Assembly (NCBI RefSeq): GCF_014207905.1
Contig: NZ_JACHLB010000004.1
Location: 1 to 64,000 of the forward strand
Length of the DNA stretch: 64,000 nucleotides
Direction of reading: 5' to 3'
Source: Flavobacterium notoginsengisoli
GTDB lineage: Bacteria; Bacteroidota; Bacteroidia; Flavobacteriales; Flavobacteriaceae
Shown here: one piece after another, positions 8,364 to 16,486 of the stretch
How positions within the stretch are numbered: the stretch's first letter is position 1
Layout: every line of letters begins with the position of its first letter
The notes under the pieces: generated by a model
The model's input: the letters and a program-made list of their open reading frames with translations, nothing else
Databases searched by the model: none
What the model was told of the DNA's origin: nothing
Made by a program: the position numbers and the translations under genes

Positions 8364-8834
8364 ATGAAGCGGTTCACCAGAAAGATTCTTTTTACTGGGT
8401 TAATTATTTTTCTACTGATGCAATTGTATCAGCCTGCCCGAAATTCCGATTACGGGCAGGTTTTACCAATTCACATTTCAAAAGTATATCCCATTCCCAA
8501 AAATGTACAAGCGATTCTTGAAACCTCCTGTTATGATTGCCACAGCGACAACACACAATATCCATGGTACTCCTACATCCAGCCAGCGCGTACCCTTATG
8601 GAAGGACACATAAAAGAAGGAAAAGAAAATTTGAATTTCAGCCAATGGGGAAACTATTCCAAAAGAAAGCAGCAGAATAAATTAGACCGGATTTCAAAGC
8701 AGATAAAAGCAAACGAGATGCCATTGCCTTCTTACACATTAATCCATAAAAATGCAGTATTGACAGCTGTTCAAAAAGAGCAGCTTATAAGCTGGATTGA
8801 AAAAGTAAATGATAGTCTTTCTAAAATAAATTAA
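8364..8834 (+). CDS. Haem-binding domain protein (CxxCH)
   Basis: A 156-residue protein with an N-terminal membrane anchor or signal (residues 7-22) and a single c-type haem motif C56-YD-C59-H60, then DNTQYPWYSYIQPA and FSQW, all characteristic of the Bacteroidota haem-binding domain family (Haem_bd, PF14376). The two neighbouring cistrons are 1 and 4 bases away, so it belongs to the copper operon. It probably sits on the periplasmic face and takes part in electron transfer, perhaps for copper redox. That link is inferred from position only. Confidence 0.85.
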   Translation: MKRFTRKILFTGLIIFLLMQLYQPARNSDYGQVLPIHISKVYPIPKNVQAILETSCYDCHSDNTQYPWYSYIQPARTLMEGHIKEGKENLNFSQWGNYSKRKQQNKLDRISKQIKANEMPLPSYTLIHKNAVLTAVQKEQLISWIEKVNDSLSKIN

Positions 8835-8838
8835 ACCT

Positions 8839-10149
8839 ATGGTACACAAATTAATAGAATGGTCCCTGCGTAACCGGTTCATCATATTACTATTATCCGC
8901 AGGAATATTTGTTTGGGGTATTATCTCTATTCAAAAAAATCCCATCGATGCTATACCCGACTTATCTGAAAATCAGGTAATCGTTTTTACAGAATGGATG
9001 GGACGTGCTCCACAGCTCGTTGAAGACCAGATCACCTACCCCTTGGTAACAAACCTTCAGGGATTGCCTCAAATTAAATATGTAAGGGCAGCTTCCATGT
9101 TTGGCATGAGTTTTATCTATGTCATTTTTGAGGATGATGTCGATGTATACTGGGCAAGATCAAGAGTGCTGGAAAGGCTCAGTACTATTAGCAGCACCCT
9201 GCCCAAAGGAGTTGCCCCACAGTTGGGGCCTGACGGAACCGGGGTTGGTCATATACTATGGTATACCCTTGATGCTCCAGGTATTGATCTGGGAGAACAA
9301 AGGGCCCTGCAGGACTGGTACGTGAAGTTTGCTCTGCAGAATGTTCCGGGAGTAAGTGAAATTGCCTCTTTTGGAGGATTCCAGAAAGAATATCAGGTTA
9401 CACTTGATCCAAACAAACTGCTGTATTACAAGCTGTCTGTCCCGGAGGTCATAGGCGCCGTGCGTGCCAATAACAATGAAAGCGGCGGAAGAAAATTCGA
9501 CATGAGTGATATCGGCTACATCATTAAGACATCCGGTTATCTTAAATCCATTAAGGAGATCGAGGATATCCCGCTGAAAAACCAGAATGGCATTCCTGTA
9601 AAAGTAAGCGATATAGGAACTGTCCAGATGAGCGGGGAAACCCGATTAGGCATCTTTGACCATAATGGCACAGGTGAAGCCGTTGGAGGTATAGTGGTTA
9701 TGCGTTACGGTGAAAACGCAGATGCCGTTATTGATAATGTCAAAGAAAAGATGAAGGAAGTTGCCAAAGGGCTACCCAAAGGAGTAAAATTCAACATTGT
9801 ATACGATCGGGGGCATCTGATAAAAGAATCTATTGATTCGGTTAAACGAACTTTGATTGAAGAGATGCTCGTAGTATCCCTTATCGTTATTATTTTTCTT
9901 TTTCACTGGCGCAGTGCGTTAAGTATTATCATCCAGATCCCAATTACAATTGCAGCAAGTTTCATACTGCTTAATGCTTTTGGTATCTCATCCAATATAA
10001 TGTCATTAACGGGTATTGCTTTGGCTATTGGTGTTATTGTCGATAATGGAATTATAATGAGCGAGAATGCTTATCAGCATCTATCACAGCGTTACGCCCA
10101 ATGGCAGTCCGAACAAAAAAATGAAACAAACCGAGATGAAAAGAATTAA
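8839..10149 (+). CDS. cusA: CusA-type RND efflux pump, N-terminal part (frameshifted)
   Basis: The first 436 residues of a CusA/CzcA-family heavy-metal RND pump: transmembrane helix 1 (about 14-30), the N-P-I-D-A-I-P-D motif after it, the porter subdomains, and TM2-TM4 ending with AIGVIVDNGIIMSEN, which carries the conserved transmembrane Asp of the proton relay. The frame then ends prematurely in the TM4-TM5 cytoplasmic loop, at stop 10147-10149. Removing one A from the 7-A tract at 10115-10121 would join it to the following frame and restore a pump of about 1076 residues. The metal is probably Cu(I)/Ag(I), judging by the neighbours. Whether this is error, slippage or real breakage cannot be told here. 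Confidence 0.85.
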   Translation: MVHKLIEWSLRNRFIILLLSAGIFVWGIISIQKNPIDAIPDLSENQVIVFTEWMGRAPQLVEDQITYPLVTNLQGLPQIKYVRAASMFGMSFIYVIFEDDVDVYWARSRVLERLSTISSTLPKGVAPQLGPDGTGVGHILWYTLDAPGIDLGEQRALQDWYVKFALQNVPGVSEIASFGGFQKEYQVTLDPNKLLYYKLSVPEVIGAVRANNNESGGRKFDMSDIGYIIKTSGYLKSIKEIEDIPLKNQNGIPVKVSDIGTVQMSGETRLGIFDHNGTGEAVGGIVVMRYGENADAVIDNVKEKMKEVAKGLPKGVKFNIVYDRGHLIKESIDSVKRTLIEEMLVVSLIVIIFLFHWRSALSIIIQIPITIAASFILLNAFGISSNIMSLTGIALAIGVIVDNGIIMSENAYQHLSQRYAQWQSEQKNETNRDEKN

Positions 10150-12070
10150 AAATATATTTCGCAAAAAGCCACAGTGGATATCCGAAGAGGAAAGAATACA
10201 AATAATTGAGAAAAGCAGCAAGCAGGTTTCTCGCGGCGTATTCTTTGCCACTGTTATTATAATCACTTCTTTCCTGCCTGTATTTATGCTTAGCGGTCAG
10301 GAAGGGAAATTATTCCATCCCCTGGCCTACACAAAAACCTTCATATTGGTTGTGGATGCACTGCTTGTACTTACGCTGGCACCGGTACTGATTTCTTTTT
10401 TTATGAAAGGAAAATTCAGGCCTACCGATTCCCATCCCGTTAATCGTTTTCTTGAAAAAGGATATGAGCCCATTATAAGATGGGTTCTCAAATGGAGAAA
10501 AACAACCCTGACGGTTAACATCTTGGCTTTGTTGATTTCCATTCCATTGTTGATGCGCCTTGGAACAGAGTTCGTCCCGCCCCTTGATGAGCAGAGCATC
10601 TTGTTTATGCCTGTCACGCTGCCTGATATCTCGAATGGAGAAATTAAGCGCATCTTGCAGGTACAGGATAAAATAATAAAATCGGTTCCTGAAGTAGAAA
10701 GCGTACTGGGAAAAGCCGGAAGGGCAAACACAGCTACGGATAATTCCCCAATGAGCATGATTGAGACCATAATATTGCTCAAACCAAAATCACAGTGGCG
10801 TGAAGGAATTGATAAAAAAGATATTATTAAGGAGCTTGATACCAAACTTCAGATTCCGGGCGTAGTAAACGGCTGGACACAGCCAATTATCAACCGTATC
10901 AACATGCTTGCAACAGGTATTCGTACCGACGTGGGAATTAAGGTCTATGGACAAAACCTCGACACCATTGCACGTGTATCTGAGAAAGTAAAAATGGCAT
11001 TAGAGGGAACGCCAGGGGTTTCCGACTTATTTGTGGATCCTATAACCGGCGGCAAATATCTAGATGTAAATGTCAATCGCCCGGAACTGGCCCGGTATGG
11101 ATTAACCGTGGATGATGTAAACCAAACCGTGGAATTTGCTTTAGGCGGTGCATCTATTGGCAATACAGTTGAAGGGCGAAGACGTTTCTCAATCAGTGTG
11201 CGTATGGCTCAGGACTATAGAAACAGTGTGGAACGCATCAAACGTATCCCCTTGCAGTCCCCAACCTTTGGAGAGGTTCCCCTTTCTGCTGTTGCTGATA
11301 TTAAGTTTGTAGACGGCCCTCCTATGATCAGTTCAGAAAATGCGCTCCTGCGCGGGGCCGTTATGTTCAATATCCGCGACCGTGATATGGGAGGAACTGT
11401 TCAGGAAGCCATGAAAAAATTAGAAAATGCCAAAGAAATACTCCCACAAGGGTACTTTATAGAATGGAGCGGACAATATGAAAACCTGATCAGCGGAGAA
11501 AAGACCCTTAAAATCATTGCCCCAATCGTATTGCTTGTTATTTTCTTCTCTCTCTATTTTGCTTTTAACTCTCTCAGAGAAGCCTTCCTGAGCCTTATAA
11601 CAGTGCCTTTTGCTTTAATTGGAGGTGCCTATATAATCTTTTTCTGGGATGTCAATCTATCAGTGGCTGTAGCAGTTGGATTTATTGCCCTGTTCGGAAT
11701 TGCTGTCGAAACCGGAATAGTGATGGTCATTTATCTCAATGATGCAATGGAGCAGCTCATCAGGGCCAAAGGAAATTCAAGTGAAACAATCACAAAAGAG
11801 GATCTCAGGGAATATGTGGTGCATGGCGCCGCAAAACGGCTTCGTCCAAAACTAATGACAGTCTGCGTTTCATTATTTGGACTGGTTCCCGTCCTATGGT
11901 CTAATGGCGTTGGAATGGATGTAATGAAGCCAATTGTATTGCCTATGATTGGCGGGGTATTTACCTCTGCCGTACATATCTTATTAGTAACCCCGCTTAT
12001 TTTCCTAATGTCTAAAGAATATGAATTACGAAAATATGGAAAACTTGAAGTACATGATGTCAAACATTAA
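10121..12070 (+). CDS. cusA: CusA-type RND efflux pump, C-terminal part (frameshifted)
   Basis: The rest of the same RND pump, in the next frame. The frame is open from about 10067; ATGs at 10121 and 10136 are possible restarts, but homology to the pump begins where the A tract ends. It contains TM5-TM6 (SRGVFFATVIIITSFLPVF), the second porter domain with Met-rich stretches (SPMSMIETIILL, NMLATGIRTDVGIKVYG) and TM7-TM12. On its own it would be a half-transporter lacking the proton-relay helix TM4. The following TolC-like gene starts inside its last codons, so translation must reach the end for coupling. Confidence 0.83.
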   Translation: MKQTEMKRIKNIFRKKPQWISEEERIQIIEKSSKQVSRGVFFATVIIITSFLPVFMLSGQEGKLFHPLAYTKTFILVVDALLVLTLAPVLISFFMKGKFRPTDSHPVNRFLEKGYEPIIRWVLKWRKTTLTVNILALLISIPLLMRLGTEFVPPLDEQSILFMPVTLPDISNGEIKRILQVQDKIIKSVPEVESVLGKAGRANTATDNSPMSMIETIILLKPKSQWREGIDKKDIIKELDTKLQIPGVVNGWTQPIINRINMLATGIRTDVGIKVYGQNLDTIARVSEKVKMALEGTPGVSDLFVDPITGGKYLDVNVNRPELARYGLTVDDVNQTVEFALGGASIGNTVEGRRRFSISVRMAQDYRNSVERIKRIPLQSPTFGEVPLSAVADIKFVDGPPMISSENALLRGAVMFNIRDRDMGGTVQEAMKKLENAKEILPQGYFIEWSGQYENLISGEKTLKIIAPIVLLVIFFSLYFAFNSLREAFLSLITVPFALIGGAYIIFFWDVNLSVAVAVGFIALFGIAVETGIVMVIYLNDAMEQLIRAKGNSSETITKEDLREYVVHGAAKRLRPKLMTVCVSLFGLVPVLWSNGVGMDVMKPIVLPMIGGVFTSAVHILLVTPLIFLMSKEYELRKYGKLEVHDVKH

Positions 12071-13304
12071 AATACTGGCAGTACTATTGCTTTTGCTGCC
12101 ATTACAGCTATTGAGCCAGACCAAACAGGTCTTGTCTCTTGATACGATCCTTCAGAGGATTGATAAAAAAAACGTGCTGCTGCAGAGTTATAACTTAAAG
12201 GCAGAAGGGTTCAAATACAGCGCCGATGCCGCTACGGCATGGATGGCGCCAATGGTGGGTGTCGGGACATTTATGACGCCCTATCCTTTTCAGGAAGTTA
12301 TGGATGACCGCGACAAAGGATCTTTAATGTTCAGAGTTGAACAGGATATCCCAAATTTCGGAAAATTAAACAAAAAGAAAAAATTCATCCAGTCCCAGGG
12401 AAATATTGAGAATGCTACCCGTGCTGTTACCCTTAACGATTATAAGGCGAAAGCCAAACAGCTCTACTACAGCTGGATGGTGGCCGAACAGCGCATCAAA
12501 GTCTTGGATCGGAACGAAAAAATTATGATTACCATGAAGAAAATTGAGGAAGTAAGGTATCCCTACAATCAGTCTCAATTGGGCAATGTGTATAAGATTG
12601 ATGCCCGGCTCGAAGAAAATAAAAATATGATCCGCATGCAGGAAGGTGAAATAGCCAAAGCAAGGGCCTGGCTTAACAGTTTGATGAACCAGCCCGGGAA
12701 TGCCGATTTTTCGATAGACACAACCGCTGTTCCGGTCTTTAATCCCGCTCTTCACGATACCACAAGCATAGCTGCCGCACGCGGAGACATCAAAAAAATG
12801 AATGCCGGAATTGAATCAATGCAATTGAGCATAGAGGCAATGAAAGCTGAAAAAAATCCTTCTTTCAAATTTCAGTTTGACCATATGAATTCATTTGATA
12901 AAATGATGCCTAAAGCCTATTCTGCAATGGCGATGGTGTCCATTCCAATTGCTCCGTGGTCATCAAAAATGTATAAATCAGATGTCAAGGCAATGCAGTA
13001 TAATGTACAGGCAATGCAGAAAGAGAAATCTGCCATGCTGCAGGAAACCCAGGGGATGCTGTATGGCATGCAATATGAAATACTGACCATGCAAAAAAAG
13101 ATTCAGGGCCTCGAAACAAAAATAATCCCTTCTATGCAAAAATCCTTGGATGTAAACTTTCTGAACTATCAGGAAAACAAACTGCAGATTCCTGTAGTAA
13201 TTGATTCCTGGGAAGCTTTAAATATGCTGCAGAATAACTTATTGGATGAAAAATTAAAACTATATCAAATGATTGTCGATTATGAAAAAGAACTATATCG
13301 CTAA
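12054..13304 (+). CDS. cusC: TolC-family outer-membrane efflux protein (CusC-like)
   Basis: About 416 residues; the start is set at 12054 because a signal peptide ([21 protein letters not shown]) begins there, whereas an upstream in-frame ATG at 12021 would add charged residues in front of it. Two long helical repeats with heptad character (about 40-220 and 240-415) fit the TolC/OEP fold. The middle part is Met-rich (for example [20 protein letters not shown]), consistent with Cu/Ag handling. The start overlaps the cusA end and the stop overlaps the next gene, giving tight translational coupling in an A-C-B order. Confidence 0.85.
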   Translation: MMSNIKILAVLLLLLPLQLLSQTKQVLSLDTILQRIDKKNVLLQSYNLKAEGFKYSADAATAWMAPMVGVGTFMTPYPFQEVMDDRDKGSLMFRVEQDIPNFGKLNKKKKFIQSQGNIENATRAVTLNDYKAKAKQLYYSWMVAEQRIKVLDRNEKIMITMKKIEEVRYPYNQSQLGNVYKIDARLEENKNMIRMQEGEIAKARAWLNSLMNQPGNADFSIDTTAVPVFNPALHDTTSIAAARGDIKKMNAGIESMQLSIEAMKAEKNPSFKFQFDHMNSFDKMMPKAYSAMAMVSIPIAPWSSKMYKSDVKAMQYNVQAMQKEKSAMLQETQGMLYGMQYEILTMQKKIQGLETKIIPSMQKSLDVNFLNYQENKLQIPVVIDSWEALNMLQNNLLDEKLKLYQMIVDYEKELYR

Positions 13305-14613
13305 GTTGGCAGCATTGTCATTGGTTTCTATATTAGTATTGACAGCCTGTAACAATAAAACCGAGCATAACAGTAAGCCAGTGCATCAGCATAGTGCAAA
13401 TCAGAAATATACTTGTCCAATGCATCCCGAGGTTATTCTGGATAAGCCAGGCAGCTGCCCGATATGCGGTATGGAATTGGTTCCAAGACATACCCCTGGT
13501 ACGGAAACAGCTATAGACAGCAGCCTGAAACACCTTATAAAACCAGTCAATGAACAGGTCGTTTCTAATATATCTGTCATAAAACCTGAGAAAGGGACTA
13601 AAATAATCTCCATGCAGGTACAAGGAATTATTACCTACGACAGCCGCGGCCAGACCAGTATTTCCAGCAGGGTAAGCGGGAGGATCGAACGCCTGCTGAT
13701 TAAGTACAATTATCAGCCCGTAAAAAAAGGACAGTTGATCATGGAAATCTATTCACCTGATCTGGCTGCCGCGCAAAGAGAATTGTTGTTTATTTATCAA
13801 TCTGACCCCCACAATCCAATGCTTCAAAAAGCAAAAGAAAGGCTGTCTTTGTTAGGCATGCAGCAAAAACAGATCCAACAGGTATTAAAAACAGCTAAAA
13901 TTTCCTATCGCATCCCGGTTTACAGTAACGCCTCCGGATACATCTTGGACAACAGTGCAGCGGCAAACGCGTCTGCAGCAGCTCCGGCGGCTTCTTCTCA
14001 AAGCGCCGCGTCAGATGATGGTATGGGCGCAATGGGTTCAAGTGGCAATGCAGCGTCAGCCAGCAGTGCATCTTCCCCTGCAGCACCAGCTGTTATCCTG
14101 AGAGAAGGGCAATATATTGGTGCGGGACAATCCCTTTTTACAATTTATACCAACAAAAACCTTATCGCCGAATTTGCTTTTGATCCATCGGTGGCATCCC
14201 GGGTTAAAAAAGGACAAAAATTGGTGTTTTATGAACCGTCAGATAAGCAAACCGTGTATAGCGGCACCATCGGACTTATTCAGCCCGTCTTTAAAGAGGG
14301 AGGCAACTTTACCATAGCACGTATTTATTTGCAGGATAACAAATTTCAGACCGGCAAATTAGTTACTGCTGCCATTCCAATTGTCAGTAAAGGCTGGTGG
14401 CTTCCGCAAAGTGCCGTTCTTAATTTGGGAAATAAGTCCATTGTTTTCAAAAAAGAGCAGGACGTGTTTGTTCCCCGAGAAGTTAAAACGAAAAACAATG
14501 CTGATGGAATGGTGCTAATCGATCAAGACATAAGTGATTGGGATATTGCCAGTAATGCTGCCTACATGATAGACAGTGAGAGTTTTATCAAGACAGTTTC
14601 AGAACATAAATAA
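13282..14613 (+). CDS. cusB: RND periplasmic adaptor (CusB-like) with HMBD
   Basis: A 443-residue lipoprotein adaptor; an ATG at 13282 is preferred over TTG at 13273 because the lipobox signal (Cys23) starts there. An HMBD lies at residues 43-66 (TCPMHPE ... CPICGMEL). The membrane-fusion core follows: barrel-sandwich halves around the helical hairpin (about 115-210) and the beta-barrel domain. Between the hairpin and the second lipoyl half is a low-complexity Ala/Ser insert of about 50 residues (around 13954-14094). It overlaps the TolC-like gene by 23 bases. It should link the CusA-like pump to the outer-membrane channel and pass metal to the pump. Confidence 0.87.
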   Translation: MKKNYIAKLAALSLVSILVLTACNNKTEHNSKPVHQHSANQKYTCPMHPEVILDKPGSCPICGMELVPRHTPGTETAIDSSLKHLIKPVNEQVVSNISVIKPEKGTKIISMQVQGIITYDSRGQTSISSRVSGRIERLLIKYNYQPVKKGQLIMEIYSPDLAAAQRELLFIYQSDPHNPMLQKAKERLSLLGMQQKQIQQVLKTAKISYRIPVYSNASGYILDNSAAANASAAAPAASSQSAASDDGMGAMGSSGNAASASSASSPAAPAVILREGQYIGAGQSLFTIYTNKNLIAEFAFDPSVASRVKKGQKLVFYEPSDKQTVYSGTIGLIQPVFKEGGNFTIARIYLQDNKFQTGKLVTAAIPIVSKGWWLPQSAVLNLGNKSIVFKKEQDVFVPREVKTKNNADGMVLIDQDISDWDIASNAAYMIDSESFIKTVSEHK

Positions 14614-14624
14614 AAAAATAGGCT

Positions 14625-15839
14625 ATGAACAATAAAATATTAATTCGTACTATTTTGCTCATTGCAATGGTTTTTCCGCTTCTATTTGCAGCGTGTGCCC
14701 AAAAAGAAGAAAAAAAGGTCAGTCAGCAAAAAGCTCAAACTTATACCTGTCCCATGCATCCGCAAATTGTAAAAGATGGCCCCGGCTCATGCCCGATCTG
14801 TGGCATGGATTTAGTGCCCTTCGAAAAAAACAACGCACAGGACTTTCTAACCTTGGGTCCCAGCCAGCAGGCATTAGCCAATCTCACTACAATAACTGCC
14901 GGGGAAAATGAATTTTCAAATTCTTCCCGTCTCAACGGACGTCTGGTTACTGACCCCGAGCAGACCATTTACATCTCAAGTCGTGTCGAAGGAAGGATTG
15001 AAGAGTTGTATATAAAAGAAACCGGGGTTCCGATTCGAAAAGGCCAGCCCTTATACAGAATATATTCAGAGCAGCTTTCAGCCCTTCAGCAGGAGTACCT
15101 CCTTGCCACAGCACAGGCTGCAAGCTTTTCTGAGGACAGACGTTTTGCCCAGATAAAAAATGCTGCAAAACAAAAACTGCTCTTGTATGGGCAGTCTGAA
15201 GCGCAGCTTAATGAATTGTTCAAAAAACAAAAAGCATCACCCTATGTTGTTTACTACGCTCCAGATTCAGGAATAGTGGCAGAAATATCCATAACAGAAG
15301 GCCAATATGTTACGGAAGGAGCTTCCATTATGAAACTGGAAGATTACAATCGCCTATGGGTCGAAGCTGATGTCTATCCCGCAGATGCTGGTAAAATTAA
15401 AGCAGGCCGAAAAGTGAAAGTCATAGTTCCAGGTTATGAAGATCAGCCCCAAACGATGACGGTCGACTTTATAAATCCTGCCCTGCAGGCAAGCAAACAG
15501 ACAATACAGCTGCGCGGTACCATCGCCAATTCAAATAACCAATGGCAGGCAGGTCAGCAGGCGATTGTTTTGCTTCCTTCCTCAGAGCAAAAAATGAAGC
15601 TGACCCTGCCTGTTGATGCGGTAATCAGAGACGGCAGCGGCACACATGTCTGGATTGAAATCGAAAAAGGCAAATATCAGCCTAGAATGGTTACCATTGG
15701 TTCAGAAACCTTCAGTGAAGTCGAAATTACCAGCGGCTTAAAAAAAGGAGATATCGTCGTTGCATCCGGTGCCTATCTCCTTTACAGTGAATTTATATTA
15801 AAAAAAGGCAAGAACCCCATGTCAGGAATGAAAATGTAA
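14625..15839 (+). CDS. Second RND periplasmic adaptor (CusB-like) with HMBD
   Basis: A 404-residue lipoprotein (lipobox Cys24) with an HMBD at about 40-65 (TCPMHPQ ... CPICGMDL), then the adaptor core: an RVEGRIEELYIKETG half-lipoyl strand, a helical hairpin (about 145-195), the second half (SGIVAEISITEGQYV) and the beta-barrel and membrane-proximal domains. It follows the first adaptor by 11 bases. Two adaptors for one pump suggest a hetero-hexameric collar or a division of labour between metal capture and assembly; that is inference. It lacks the Ala/Ser insert seen in the first. Confidence 0.87.
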   Translation: MNNKILIRTILLIAMVFPLLFAACAQKEEKKVSQQKAQTYTCPMHPQIVKDGPGSCPICGMDLVPFEKNNAQDFLTLGPSQQALANLTTITAGENEFSNSSRLNGRLVTDPEQTIYISSRVEGRIEELYIKETGVPIRKGQPLYRIYSEQLSALQQEYLLATAQAASFSEDRRFAQIKNAAKQKLLLYGQSEAQLNELFKKQKASPYVVYYAPDSGIVAEISITEGQYVTEGASIMKLEDYNRLWVEADVYPADAGKIKAGRKVKVIVPGYEDQPQTMTVDFINPALQASKQTIQLRGTIANSNNQWQAGQQAIVLLPSSEQKMKLTLPVDAVIRDGSGTHVWIEIEKGKYQPRMVTIGSETFSEVEITSGLKKGDIVVASGAYLLYSEFILKKGKNPMSGMKM

Positions 15840-15857
15840 TAATCAATCACACAGACA

Positions 15858-16397
15858 ATGAAAAAATTAATAAAAATCGGAATTCCAATATCAATAATCT
15901 TCTTACTTACTGCCTGCGGCAACAGTGAAAACAAAAAGAAAGAGGTTCCGCCTGAAAACAAAACTTCTGTAGTAATTCCAAAGGAATCCATAGTGAAGAT
16001 AAATGACGATATTTTAAACGCCATATACAGCCATTATGTCCATTTAACAGCAGCCCTTGCCAAAGATAATGTCGCGGAAGCAAAACTGGCGGCCAATGCA
16101 ATTGAGGCGGGAGCACTGGAAATCCGCAGCAGCAGCAATCTTGCAGCAGATGCAGCAGCAATCGTTTCAGCTCCAGATATCGATAAGCAGCGAGCTGCTT
16201 ATTCTGATCTAAGTAATGAACTGGTCAGCCTGCTGAAAAAAACAGGAATGGCTGACGCTGAGCTATACGTGGAATACTGTCCAATGGCTTTCGGCAACAA
16301 AGGAGCAGTATGGATCAGTTCTACCAAGGAAGTACGAAATCCCTACTTTGGAGAAAAAATGCTCAAGTGCGGCGAGGTTAAAGAAATAATTAAATAA
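15858..16397 (+). CDS. DUF3347 lipoprotein
   Basis: A 179-residue lipoprotein (lipobox Cys20, LLTAC) consisting of a charged linker and a DUF3347 domain (about 50-179). It ends with YCPMAFGNKGAVW ... RNPYFGEKMLKCGE, the same conserved tail as the proteins at 6771 and 7676. It lies 18 bases after the second adaptor, so it is the last gene of the Cus-like operon. The repeated Cys/Met pair in the tail suggests soft-metal binding. A periplasmic copper-binding accessory is the inference. Confidence 0.83.
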   Translation: MKKLIKIGIPISIIFLLTACGNSENKKKEVPPENKTSVVIPKESIVKINDDILNAIYSHYVHLTAALAKDNVAEAKLAANAIEAGALEIRSSSNLAADAAAIVSAPDIDKQRAAYSDLSNELVSLLKKTGMADAELYVEYCPMAFGNKGAVWISSTKEVRNPYFGEKMLKCGEVKEIIK

Positions 16398-16433
16398 TCA
16401 GAATCTAAGATTATTTTTTAGTGTTAAACAATT

Positions 16434-16453
16434 GGTTCAAAATAGGTTCAAAA
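16434..16453 (+). promoter_or_regulatory. Direct repeat upstream of copA
   Basis: GGTTCAAAA occurs at 16434-16442 and again at 16445-16453, an 11-base period, in the 89-base gap before the P-ATPase gene. Direct repeats at one helical turn are typical of response-regulator sites. The binding protein is unknown, and the repeat is short enough to be chance. Confidence 0.25.
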
Positions 16454-16486
16454 AAATAACGCATCAAAACTGTAAAAAATAACCTT

